Origin: Domibacillus indicus
Lineage (GTDB): Bacteria > Bacillota > Bacilli > Bacillales > Domibacillaceae
Length of the DNA: 64,000 bases
Reading direction: 5' to 3'
NCBI RefSeq assembly: GCF_023715895.1
Contig: NZ_JAMBOO010000015.1
Span: 30,883-94,882, forward strand
Position 1 is the stretch's first letter, and every line of letters begins with the position of its first letter. This document shows positions 53,610 to 61,999 of this stretch, one piece after another. The translations under genes and the position numbers were made by a program. Under the pieces are notes generated by a model that was not told the origin of the DNA, did no database searches, and worked only from the letters and a program-made list of their open reading frames with translations.

Positions 53610-54078
53610 AAATCACGATACAGAATGGAATTTAGATATAAAAAAGATAGATTTAGTTTCACTCAGTGAGGAAACAAGTAAATTAATTAAAAATGTTTAT
53701 GACCAGCATATTTCTATATGTACTCGGTATGACAGGGTAATAGCAAACGTAGATAAGCAAAAAATGAAGCAGCTATTGTTTATTTTGCTTGATAATGCAT
53801 TAAAATATAGCACTTCTTCTATTAAGCTATATGTCGGATATAAGAACGAACACGTTTTTTTCACTGTGAAGGATCATGGAATTGGTATACCGAAAGAAGA
53901 TATCGCACATATTTTTGACCGCTTTTATCGGGTCGATAAAGCGAGAAACCGAGAAACAGGAGGAACTGGGCTGGGTTTATCAATTGCAAAACAGATCGTA
54001 GATTCTCATCAAGGAAGCATAGATGTCTTTAGCAAAGAAGGCGAAGGAACTAGTTTTGTTGTTACTTTGCCAAAATAA
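53610..54078 (+). pseudogene. C-terminal ATPase half of a sensor histidine kinase
   Basis: About 155 residues with N-box LLFILLDNALKYSTSS, G1 VKDHGIGIPKED, F-box FDRFYRVDKARN and G2 GGTGLGLSIAKQIVDSHQG. Membrane sensor, HAMP and the phospho-His domain are absent; the frame begins at the junction with the SDR fragment. Without the His box it cannot autophosphorylate. A truncated gene whose first half was deleted. Confidence 0.88.
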
Positions 54079-54146
54079 TTAATAGTTTTTGCTGATTTTT
54101 GAGGGAAATATCATTTTTAGTTTATAAGTAGAATTCAAAAGTAAAG

Positions 54147-54180
54147 GGAAAGCCCTATGACTATATGGCTTTCCTTTTTT
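54147..54180 (+). terminator. Terminator of kinase fragment, duplicate of 18081
   Basis: GGAAAGCC...GGCTTTCC stem followed by TTTTTT. Confidence 0.85.
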
Positions 54181-54375
54181 GATTCCTGACAATATTCTCA
54201 TCATTTTCTAATCTTTTTATTATTTTCTTTTAATTTAAGTACCGTAAAGTAAATTTAAGCTTAAATTAAAGGGCGTTGCTCAGAAATCTACCCTTTTATT
54301 TAGCCTTTAGCAGGATAGTTATTATGAATTTTTTGGGTTGAAAGAAAAAACAAAAAGCAGAAAGGGAGGAGCTCA
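54181..54375 (+). promoter_or_regulatory. Leader of carbonic anhydrase/SulP operon (copy 2)
   Basis: About 195 bases collinear with 18118-18311. Contains CTGACAATATTCTCATCATT, a palindrome AATTTAAGCTTAAATT (near 54254), AAAGGGCGTTGCTCAGAA, pairing CCCTTTT, and TTTAGCCTTTAGCAGGATA, ending with AGAAAGGGAGGAG for the anhydrase. Compensating or retained pairings between copies (AAAGGG/CCCTTT here, AAAGG/CCTTT in copy 1) favour a structured RNA leader or binding site. Confidence 0.6.
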
Positions 54376-54972
54376 ATGGATGTGATTTCTGAAATCTTAG
54401 AATTCAACAATGCTTTTGTACAGCAAAAAGAGTACGAAGAATTCCGCACCACGAAATATCCAGACAGAAAATTAGTTATCCTGACTTGTATGGATACTCG
54501 ATTATTGGAATTGCTCCCAAGAGCAATGGGGTTAAAAAATGGGGATGCTAAAATTATTAAAAATGCCGGAGCAATTATCTCCCACCCTTTCGGAAGTATT
54601 ATGCGCAGTATTCTTGTAGCCATTTATCAATTAAAAGCTGAAGAAGTGTGTGTGATTGGACATCATGGATGTGGTATGGTGGGCCTTCAATCTTCTTCGA
54701 TTCTCAAGGCTGCAGAAGAAAATGGAGTTAGCAAAGATCGAATCAATACCCTATCGAACGCCGGTATTGATTTATCTGCATGGCTGACAGGCTTTCAATG
54801 CGTAGAGGAAAGTGTCAAAAATAGTGTTCAGCTGATCAAAAATCACCCTTTAATGTCCGCTAATATCGCCGTTCATGGAATGGTCATCCATCCCCAAACA
54901 GGTAAATTAGATTATATCGTAGACGGATATAATAGCGTTGATTCTAGTAACAATAAATTATTTAGAGTGTAA
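54376..54972 (+). CDS. Beta-class carbonic anhydrase
   Basis: 198 residues; GGGAGGAG before ATG 54376. Interconverts CO2 and bicarbonate. Zinc ligands: Cys in LTCMDTRLLELLP (about residue 39, with the Asp-Arg pair) and His/Cys in VIGHHGCGMVGLQSSS (His about 98, Cys 101). KIIKNAGAIISHPFGSIMRS is the conserved middle motif. Stop is 16 bases before the SulP gene. The pair would supply bicarbonate or dispose of transported bicarbonate. Confidence 0.94.
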   Translation: MDVISEILEFNNAFVQQKEYEEFRTTKYPDRKLVILTCMDTRLLELLPRAMGLKNGDAKIIKNAGAIISHPFGSIMRSILVAIYQLKAEEVCVIGHHGCGMVGLQSSSILKAAEENGVSKDRINTLSNAGIDLSAWLTGFQCVEESVKNSVQLIKNHPLMSANIAVHGMVIHPQTGKLDYIVDGYNSVDSSNNKLFRV

Positions 54973-54988
54973 AGGGAGGGTACTACAA

Positions 54989-56746
54989 ATGATTTCTTCT
55001 AGCAGATTTCATGGATACAAATTAGGCCATTTTCAGAAAGACCTTGTTGCCGGGCTGGTAGTAGGAATTGTAGCCATTCCTTTAGCGATGGCTTTTGCTA
55101 TTGCATCAGGAGTTAGGCCGGAATACGGACTTTACACATCAATTATTGCTGGAATAATGGTTTCACTTTTTGGAGGATCCAAGTATCAAATTGCAGGCCC
55201 GACTGGAGCTTTTGTTCCAGTTTTGTTGGGAGTAGTCATACAGTTTGGGTACGAGAAACTATTAATTGCCGGTTTCTTAGCAGGCATTATGATTTTTCTT
55301 ATGGGTGTTTTTAAATTAGGAAGATATATAAAGTTTATCCCACGGCCTGTCACGATTGGCTTTACTGCCGGCATTGCTGTCATCATCTTTTCTGGCCAGA
55401 TTGCCAATTTTCTAGGTCTCCGTGATTTGGAAAGAGAAGAAGCATTCCTTTTAAACATGAGAGAAATCGCATTGAATTTAAATACGGTGAATATCTACAG
55501 TGTTTTCGTAGCTATTATAAGCTTAGCTATCGTGCTGTTGTCGCCAAGATTTTTACCCAAGATTCCCGGGGCGCTCCTGGCATTAGTTATATCAACGCTG
55601 GCCGCTGTGTTGTTCTTCCCTAATCAAGTAGCCACTATTGGGTCGACTTATGGCGCAATTCCTAATGAATTGCCGAACTTTGCGTTTCCTGAAATTACTG
55701 GAAGCCTGGTGATTGAACTCCTTCCTGCTGCGTTGGTTATTGCTATGCTGGGAGGAATTGAATCATTATTATCTGCCCTAGTAGCAGACGGAATGACCAA
55801 GGGCAAGCATAATAGCAATAAGGAACTAATTGGCCAAGGATTAGCTAATATGGTTGCCCCTTTATTTGGAGGAATTCCGGCGACAGGAGCCATCGCGCGA
55901 ACGGCAACAAATATTAAAAACGGGGCTGCTTCCCCTTTATCGGGTGTGATACATGGGGTTGTAGTATTACTAGTGCTGGTTATTTTAGCACCATATGCTT
56001 CAGCCATTCCTTTAGCCAGTATGGCTCCTATCCTTATGTTTGTCGCATGGAACATGAGCGAGCGCAAAGAATTTGCGAATATCTTGAAAACGAAAACCAT
56101 GGATTCCTTAGTATTAGTCGTTACCTTCCTGTTAACAGTTTTTATGGATCTTACAACAGGTGTAGGAATTGGCTTGCTTTTAGCTCTTCTAGCTTTTGTT
56201 GGACGAATGAGCAGTACGGTGAAAGTGTCAAAAGTTTTACCGGATCCGACTGATAAAATAGTGAAGCCTGAAATGGTGTTGGAAGGTTCCAACTGTCCGC
56301 AGATTAACATTTATACAGTAGAAGGACCTTTATTCTTTGGTTCGACCGAACGACTTGAGGAGGAACTAGAAAGTATTGCTCGTTCCAAACCGAGAATTCT
56401 TCTATTAAGAATGAGCAAAGTGTCATTTATTGACACATCGGGAGAAGCACTCCTCGCGAACATTGTGAAACAATTCAAGGCTTCCCATCAGCAAGTAATA
56501 ATTTCTGGCATCCAGCAACAGCCAAAAGAATTATTTGAAAAAACGGGTTTGTATGAGCTAATAGGCAAGGAACATATCTTTACCCGTACGGGTCATGCGA
56601 TTGATAAAGCTTTATCACACTTAGATGTTGATCGCTGCAAAGGGTGTAAACAATTTTCTTTTAATGAATGTACAGCACTTTCACAGCAAGCTTCCAAGCC
56701 TGCCGTTTTCAAACAAAAGAGAAAACAAGAGCCAGGATTGATTTGA
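54989..56746 (+). CDS. SulP-family anion transporter with STAS domain
   Basis: 585 residues from ATG 54989 (AAAGGGAGGGTAC); an in-frame start at 54938 would overlap the anhydrase. The membrane domain has about 12-14 segments with AGLVVGIVAIPLAMAFAIAS, ASGVRPEYGLYTSIIAGIMV, GGIPATGAIARTATNIKNGA. The STAS domain (about 440-545) includes LRMSKVSFIDTSGEALLANI. The C-terminal tail is Cys-rich (DRCKGCKQFSFNEC), which may bind metal or sense redox. Cotranscription with carbonic anhydrase favours bicarbonate over sulfate as substrate (BicA-like), by inference. Confidence 0.93.
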   Translation: MISSSRFHGYKLGHFQKDLVAGLVVGIVAIPLAMAFAIASGVRPEYGLYTSIIAGIMVSLFGGSKYQIAGPTGAFVPVLLGVVIQFGYEKLLIAGFLAGIMIFLMGVFKLGRYIKFIPRPVTIGFTAGIAVIIFSGQIANFLGLRDLEREEAFLLNMREIALNLNTVNIYSVFVAIISLAIVLLSPRFLPKIPGALLALVISTLAAVLFFPNQVATIGSTYGAIPNELPNFAFPEITGSLVIELLPAALVIAMLGGIESLLSALVADGMTKGKHNSNKELIGQGLANMVAPLFGGIPATGAIARTATNIKNGAASPLSGVIHGVVVLLVLVILAPYASAIPLASMAPILMFVAWNMSERKEFANILKTKTMDSLVLVVTFLLTVFMDLTTGVGIGLLLALLAFVGRMSSTVKVSKVLPDPTDKIVKPEMVLEGSNCPQINIYTVEGPLFFGSTERLEEELESIARSKPRILLLRMSKVSFIDTSGEALLANIVKQFKASHQQVIISGIQQQPKELFEKTGLYELIGKEHIFTRTGHAIDKALSHLDVDRCKGCKQFSFNECTALSQQASKPAVFKQKRKQEPGLI

Positions 56747-56842
56747 AAATGGGCAATTTTTCTATTGTGGACTATGATTCACTTTTGTCTTAAATTCACC
56801 CCAAAATATGATCACAAGAGAAGTTAGTATTCTTCTATTGAC

Positions 56843-56883
56843 TTATGGCAAGCCATCTTATTAATAGATGCTTTGCCATAATT
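56843..56883 (+). terminator. Terminator after SulP gene
   Basis: TTATGGCAAGCCATCT / AGATGCTTTGCCATAA imperfect hairpin followed by TTTC. Confidence 0.7.
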
Positions 56884-57017
56884 TCTATTCGTTAATCAAA
56901 GCAAGCTCTTTTTAGATTATATTTCTCTCCGGAAGCACAATCCTGATTAGTTACTAAGAAGTAATTAATGGAATAAATAAGTAAGTTGACGATCAAAAGA
57001 AAAGGGTGAGAGGACGG

Positions 57018-58133
57018 GTGAAAACTACATTAGCCATAACGCTATTTACGATGCTTTTTACTTCTGGATGTTTCGGAGGAGGACAGCCAAATGCCCCGGA
57101 TGAACAGCGGAGCTCTTCCGACAGGCAAGACAATGGGGAGCCAGAAGCCGCAGCCACAGTGGATGGAGAGCTTGAAGTGGTTGCGGAGCAGCTTGATATG
57201 CCTTGGTCTATCGAGAAGAACGGAAATACTTTGTACGTAACCGAAATGGGAGGGACGATTTTAAAGATAGAAGAAGATGGAACTGTAGAACGGCAAGCGG
57301 CAGAGCTTGGGGGCGAATTGATGACAGTTGGAAGGGGAGGGTTAATGGGGCTTAAACTCGCTCCCGACTTTTCGGAGTCAAACCTCGCATATGCTTATTA
57401 TTCGTATCAGGATAATGCCGAGCCATTTTACAGGATTGTAACATTACGCCAGGAAGATAACGTGTGGAGGCAGGAGCGCGTGCTCCTCGATTCGATCCCT
57501 GGCGGCGATTACCATCACGGGGGAAGGCTCAAGATTGGGCCGGACGGAAAACTGTATGTAACTGTCGGCGATACTTACGAGGAGGATATTGCACAAGACC
57601 TTAACTTATTAGGCGGTAAAATCTTAAGAATGAACCTTGATGGATCGATCCCAAGTGATAACCCGTTTCCAAATTCCTATATTTATAGTTATGGACACCG
57701 AAATCCTCAAGGAATGGCTTGGTCGTCTGATAAGACTTTATATGCAAGCGAACATGGGAACAATGCAAACGATGAAGTCAATCTTATAGAAGCGGGCCGC
57801 AATTATGGCTGGCCGGTTATTGAGGGAGAAGAACAGCAGGAAGGCATGGTTTCGCCGCTGTTTACTTCTGGAAACGAAGCGACCTGGGCGCCGTCCGGAA
57901 TGGCTTATTACGAAGGCAAGTTGTATGTTGCGGCGCTGAGAGGATCCGCAGTTATAGAGTTTGACCTGGAAACGGGGGGACAACGCGAAGTGATTAGCGG
58001 GCTGGGGCGAATTCGCGATGTATTCATCGAAGATCACACCCTTTATTTCATTAGCAGTAATACAGATGGATGGGTTACTCCCCAGGATGATGACGATAAA
58101 CTATACAGAATCCTACTTTCGGACTTGACTTAA
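57018..58133 (+). CDS. PQQ-type aldose/sorbosone dehydrogenase-like lipoprotein
   Basis: 371 residues from GTG 57018 (GAGAGGAC ahead). Lipoprotein signal MKTTLAITLFTMLFTSGCFGGG (lipobox FTSGC), then a Gln/Asp/Ser-rich linker, then the six-bladed propeller of soluble glucose/sorbosone dehydrogenases: MPWSIEKNGNTLYVTEMGGT, HHGGRLKIGPDGKLYVTVGD (catalytic His and PQQ/Ca loop), YGHRNPQGMAWSSDKTLYAS, EHGNNANDEVNLIEAGRNYG. Homologues in Bacillus (YliI-type) oxidise sugars outside the membrane; whether PQQ is available in this organism is unknown. 58134-58506 downstream shows no gene. Confidence 0.9.
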   Translation: MKTTLAITLFTMLFTSGCFGGGQPNAPDEQRSSSDRQDNGEPEAAATVDGELEVVAEQLDMPWSIEKNGNTLYVTEMGGTILKIEEDGTVERQAAELGGELMTVGRGGLMGLKLAPDFSESNLAYAYYSYQDNAEPFYRIVTLRQEDNVWRQERVLLDSIPGGDYHHGGRLKIGPDGKLYVTVGDTYEEDIAQDLNLLGGKILRMNLDGSIPSDNPFPNSYIYSYGHRNPQGMAWSSDKTLYASEHGNNANDEVNLIEAGRNYGWPVIEGEEQQEGMVSPLFTSGNEATWAPSGMAYYEGKLYVAALRGSAVIEFDLETGGQREVISGLGRIRDVFIEDHTLYFISSNTDGWVTPQDDDDKLYRILLSDLT

Positions 58134-58506
58134 TTAAGAGCAGTAAGGGAAGAAGGCAGAATGCTGGTTCTTCAAGGGAGATGAATACATGTAAAACACT
58201 TGAGGCTAGCAAGTTATCTATAGTTGCATGGAAAGGGAGGTCCTTAGTTTCCTATTATCATGATAGACTGTTGTTTATTAATACATCGATATATATTCTT
58301 AACTCAATATTGATTCCTTAGGAAGAAGGAAAATGAACATATCTCAACAAAATGATACCGTAAGAAAAATGCGGTTTGTTGACTAGTCTGTAACATAAAC
58401 TTTTTCTGCTTAATAGTCGAAGTAGGACTGCTCTGAACAAATGGTTATCCAAACCGAGATTCTTAGAGTTTGGGTTTTCTATTATTACAGAGAGGTGAAT
58501 CAAAGT

Positions 58507-59559
58507 ATGATACATGGTAAAAAAGCGCGTTTTCTAGCAGGATTACTTCTAGTCTTAGGATTAGGACTGGTGATGACCTTCTTATACTCAACAAACAATA
58601 TTAGTTATGGCAGTAACAGTAGCGTCGCTAACAATAACAATACCGATCAAAATATTCCAAAGAAAACAAAGCTGAGTAAGGTTCCAAAAGGTAAGATAAA
58701 GACCACTAAAGTAACACTTCCAAACGAGAAAACCGGTCTAGAGCTGAAAGGGTTGGTCTTTACTCCTGGAAGTATGAAGCCGAACGCAAAACTGCCAGCA
58801 GTTGTCGTTGGTGGTCCTATGTTCTCCGTGAAGGAACAAACCCAGAGTCTCTATGCGCAAAAGATGGCGGGGCTCGGTTATGTGGCCATTGTGTTTGATT
58901 ATACCTACTTTGGTGAAAGTGAGGGTGAGCCACGCCAACTAGAAGATCCCTTTATGAAATCTGAAGATATTAAGAGTGCGGTGTCGTACCTTGAATCGCT
59001 CCCTTATGTCGATGCTGAGCGGATTGTTGGGCTCGGTGTTTGTGGTACCGGCAGCTACATGCCATATACTGCAGTTTCTGATCGCCGTATCAAAGCCGTT
59101 GCAACAGTTGTCCCATACGGCGGCATGAGCCAGATGGCGACATTAAGTCTAGAGGAAGCAAGGGAACAGCGTGAGGCATACGAACGTGGAGAAAGAGATC
59201 CAAACTACACAGCTATCTTGCCCGATGGTAATAGCGAAGCTGGTGAATATTACTTCAATCCTGATCGCGGCGCCGTCCCTAATTGGCGAAATGAATATGT
59301 GACGTGGTCTGCAGAAAAGTGGCTTGAATTTAACCCTGAGGAAGCACTGAGTAACCTTGGGCCTACCCCGTTACTCATCGTCACAGCGTCCAACGCATGG
59401 TCGCTTTCTAGCGTAGAAAGTCTATACGATGCGGCAAATGGACCGAAGGAATTTTACTTGATCGAGGGTGCCCGTCACTTTGATGTTTACGATCTCGAGC
59501 CTTACGTTACAGAAGCAATGGATCAGGTCGAAGGGTTCTTTGCGGAGCATTTAGACTAA
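58507..59559 (+). CDS. Alpha/beta hydrolase with Cys nucleophile, membrane-anchored
   Basis: 350 residues from ATG 58507 (GAGAGGTGAATCAAAGT); an upstream in-frame ATG at 58441 lacks a ribosome site. An N-terminal signal anchor (FLAGLLLVLGLGLVMTFLY) is followed by an Asn-rich linker. The hydrolase has KLPAVVVGGPMFSVKEQTQS, VAIVFDYTYFGESEGEPRQL and the nucleophile elbow IVGLGVCGTGSYMPY: the nucleophile is Cys rather than Ser, as in dienelactone hydrolases. The acid is likely Asp/Asn in LLIVTASNAWS and the His is in EGARHFDVYDL. Function unknown; a secreted esterase/lactonase or a YcjY-like protein is possible. Confidence 0.85.
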   Translation: MIHGKKARFLAGLLLVLGLGLVMTFLYSTNNISYGSNSSVANNNNTDQNIPKKTKLSKVPKGKIKTTKVTLPNEKTGLELKGLVFTPGSMKPNAKLPAVVVGGPMFSVKEQTQSLYAQKMAGLGYVAIVFDYTYFGESEGEPRQLEDPFMKSEDIKSAVSYLESLPYVDAERIVGLGVCGTGSYMPYTAVSDRRIKAVATVVPYGGMSQMATLSLEEAREQREAYERGERDPNYTAILPDGNSEAGEYYFNPDRGAVPNWRNEYVTWSAEKWLEFNPEEALSNLGPTPLLIVTASNAWSLSSVESLYDAANGPKEFYLIEGARHFDVYDLEPYVTEAMDQVEGFFAEHLD

Positions 59560-59663
59560 ATTGTTGCACAGAATGGTTTTTTTAACGTGCGTACTTGATA
59601 CTGGTTGTTAAGTTAATGAATTACTATAACAAAACAAATTACAAAAGACGCTTCTTCTACCAT

Positions 59664-60106
59664 AGGGACTGACCCGTAAATGTTAGACACCAAACTAACA
59701 TTTACGGGGTGTTTTTATGGCCAAATTTACAACGGAAGAAAAGATTCAAATTGTATTAAGGTATTTAAAAAGAAATGAAAGTATTTATAAAATTGCTGAA
59801 GAAGCCGGAGTCAGTTCTCCAATCTTAAGTGGATGGATTCGTCTTTATGAACAATTCGGCGCAGAAGGGTTTTTAAAATCCTATACAAGCTATTCTGTGG
59901 AGTTTAAACTTAATGTACTCAAGTATATGAAAGACACGGGTACATCCTCTTATGACGCAGCTGCCATTTTCAATATTTCTTCACCAGGCTTGATCCGAAA
60001 TTGGCGAAAGTTATTTGAGACTGGAGGAATTGATGCCCTACATCCAAAGAAAAAGGGGCGATCATTCATGAAAAAAGAAACAAAATCTACTGTTAAAAAA
60101 CAATTG
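59664..60106 (+). mobile_element. IS150-group (IS3 family) remnant, left part
   Basis: Left-end text TGACCCGTAAATGTTAGACA with inverted repeat GTAAATGTTAG / CTAACATTTAC (about 59679-59706), then orfA. It is cut at about 60107 where a second IS150-like end (TGAAGTGAACTCAAAAAGTT, TTAGACAC) begins. No orfB remains. Confidence 0.75.
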
Positions 60107-60109
60107 TGA
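59717..60109 (+). CDS. IS3-family transposase OrfA, truncated
   Basis: 130 residues; MAKFTTEEKIQIVLRYLKRN, ESIYKIAEEAGVSSPILSGW (first HTH), EFKLNVLKYMKDTGTSSYDA, AAIFNISSPGLIRNWRKLFE (second HTH), then GGIDALHPKKKGRSFMKK. OrfA of the IS150 group usually runs to about 170 residues with a leucine-zipper tail, then frameshifts to OrfB with the DDE domain. Both are missing, so the element is dead. GGGGTGTTTTT precedes the ATG with no clear ribosome site, as in this IS group. Confidence 0.9.
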   Translation: MAKFTTEEKIQIVLRYLKRNESIYKIAEEAGVSSPILSGWIRLYEQFGAEGFLKSYTSYSVEFKLNVLKYMKDTGTSSYDAAAIFNISSPGLIRNWRKLFETGGIDALHPKKKGRSFMKKETKSTVKKQL

Positions 60110-60140
60110 AGTGAACTCAAAAAGTTAGACACATAATTTA
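60107..60140 (+). mobile_element. Solo end of a second IS150-like element
   Basis: TGAAGTGAACTCAAAAAGTT followed by AGACACAT resembles the IS150-group end TGAAGTGCACCCC...TTAGACAC seen at 63875. It has no transposase behind it. 60141-60282 shows nothing else. Confidence 0.5.
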
Positions 60141-60282
60141 AGCTGTTAAAGAGGACTGAATCCTGTATTGAACAGAGCTCAGTCCTTTCTCAAATGAAAG
60201 ATTACAAGTTCATTCGTGAAAGGGAATGCGGTCTCCTTTATTAATTCTCAATGGTTAAAATGTGACATGTGGAAAGTCAGTG

Positions 60283-60316
60283 AAAAAACACTTTGATGCT
60301 ATCAAAGTGTTTTTTA
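60283..60316. terminator. Bidirectional terminator
   Basis: AAAAAACACTTTGAT / ATCAAAGTGTTTTTT perfect stem with a 3-base loop, 9 bases after the minus-strand gene stop. Confidence 0.9.
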
Positions 60317-60324
60317 CGTTATAT

Positions 60325-61272
60325 TTATTTAGTGTTAAATCGTGTTTCATAGACGAGCATAGAGGAGTGGTCATCATCAGGTACAGCATATAATTTTATT
60401 CCATAATCTGTATTTTCTAGATATACAGGGTTACGTGTAATAGTATGACCTTGAGGTGAAAATAAAGAGATCGGCAGTTCATGTTTAGTATTCATCGATT
60501 TCATATCTAGTAACGCAAGGCCGCCTAGTTCATATTTAGCTACATTATTACCTTGCTGTGGCAGTTCTGTAATACCGCTGCAAATCATATTATCATTTCC
60601 TGCACTTTCGCAGTCCTGATAATCGATAAAATGACTGGGGTTGCTTGTCTTGCTCAGTACTTTTCCTTTTTGATCAAACTCGTAAAATGTTCGTGAACCC
60701 CAGCTTACCGCCTTTAATTTTCCTTTTTCACCGTCACGTAAGATCCCGCCGATATGATCATTCGTTCTAAACATTTCCTGTGGTTTCATGGTTTTTGGAT
60801 CCACTTTATAGATTATGGATTCACTGTTGGGGCGGTATTCAGCAACCGATACCCAAATTGATTCCCCATCAAAAGCAATACCGCCGGGATGATACATATC
60901 GCCTTCACCTAGTTTTATATCTTGTAACAGTTTTCCCTGTTCATTGTAAACGAAGAGGTGACCGATTCCTTTCCCAGGTGTGCGGTCATATCCGTCACGA
61001 GGATGTTCGAATTTAACAGGTTTTTCAATGATCTCTACTGAAGACATGTAGTATAAGTCACCAATCTTCGTCATTCCTTGAGGGTGATAGGTGTTAAACT
61101 GTAGATCCACCTTTCCTTTCTCTTCCCATTCTGTATTACGAGACAGTTGTTTGAATTTGTCGACAAGCTGTTCTCCATCATTCTTTGTTTGAAGAACATC
61201 CGGGTTTGCATACGCCGTGGTAACTGAACCTATTGCTAAGGCTGCTGCGAGTGTGAGAAACAATTTTTTCAT
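60325..61272 (-). CDS. Secreted beta-propeller-like protein (DUF6454-type)
   Basis: 315 residues from the second of two ATGs (61272), 7 bases after AGGAGG. Signal peptide MKKLFLTLAAALAIGSVTTAYA/N. The mature part has repeated strand-turn blocks with Gly-Asp-Tyr (YHPQGMTKIGDLYYMSSVEI, YHPGGIAFDGESIWVSVAEY, DHIGGILRDGEKGKLKAVSW), like SMP-30 or NHL propellers. One Cys pair (DCESAGNDNMIC) could form a disulfide. No catalytic set is evident; the family is known to me only as a domain of unknown function. Extracellular; ligand unknown. Confidence 0.82.
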   Translation of the reverse strand: MKKLFLTLAAALAIGSVTTAYANPDVLQTKNDGEQLVDKFKQLSRNTEWEEKGKVDLQFNTYHPQGMTKIGDLYYMSSVEIIEKPVKFEHPRDGYDRTPGKGIGHLFVYNEQGKLLQDIKLGEGDMYHPGGIAFDGESIWVSVAEYRPNSESIIYKVDPKTMKPQEMFRTNDHIGGILRDGEKGKLKAVSWGSRTFYEFDQKGKVLSKTSNPSHFIDYQDCESAGNDNMICSGITELPQQGNNVAKYELGGLALLDMKSMNTKHELPISLFSPQGHTITRNPVYLENTDYGIKLYAVPDDDHSSMLVYETRFNTK

Positions 61273-61547
61273 CATTCATCCTCCTAGTCGTCTAATGTTT
61301 TATCTGTTCAACCTATACATATTGAGGGAAATCAGCATCATCTTTGCTGTTAGGCAATAAGCGGAATTTTTCGTACCGCTATTCTTAGGTGAGTGTATTG
61401 TGTATCTTCATTGATGTCCCCTCTGGAATAGGGTCGACTTAACCTTACTAAATAGTTATTAAGTTAAAGTGAAAGGATTATGGTGTTTGTATGAATATTT
61501 GTTTACAAAGTATGAAGGGCTAGACAAGTCAAAGAGAAGTTAGGGGG

Positions 61548-61650
61548 AGATGGGTTTTTAGTGGATGAAAACCTTAATTATATCTATCCCCAGGAAGGCA
61601 GCTTTCTTTTGGTTAGGAATAACGAAGTGATAGAAATGATTAAAGAATAA
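61548..61650 (+). pseudogene. C-terminal tail of an unrecognised gene
   Basis: The frame GDGFLVDENLNYIYPQEGSF, LLVRNNEVIEMIKE-stop reads like the folded end of a protein but lacks a start or ribosome site. Before it (61280-61547) only broken sequence is visible. A GAGGCC/GGCCTC repeat follows at about 61653-61694, and 61695-61980 has no supported gene. Confidence 0.35.
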
Positions 61651-61999
61651 ATGAGGCCAATGTCAAACAACAGGAACCACCCAATAAAAGGCCTCTATCA
61701 CTTTAGGAGGACAATAAACTTCTTACGGTGGACCGCCCCTTCTTACAGTCTTTCATTTGTTCTGTCAATCTGTCATTCCATCCAACCATCATTTGACTCC
61801 CCTAATCTTAATACTAGTGGATAAGACAAGTTTAGTTTTGTTTTTACTTTGCAGGTGCTATATCAAAGCGGCTATTCTTTTTTGGGAGATCTTCTCCCTG
61901 TTTTTATTTACATTTTTTTATAGATTCTACTCATGTTCCTTTACATTGGCTCTGTATACTTCTCATGTAAAACTATTTTAAGAGTTTGGGGATGAGGAA

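Noticed and set aside
61757..61981. 74-codon hydrophobic frame before the phosphodiesterase
   Set aside because: Overlaps the probable promoter region, no ribosome site, low-complexity Phe/Leu-rich composition.
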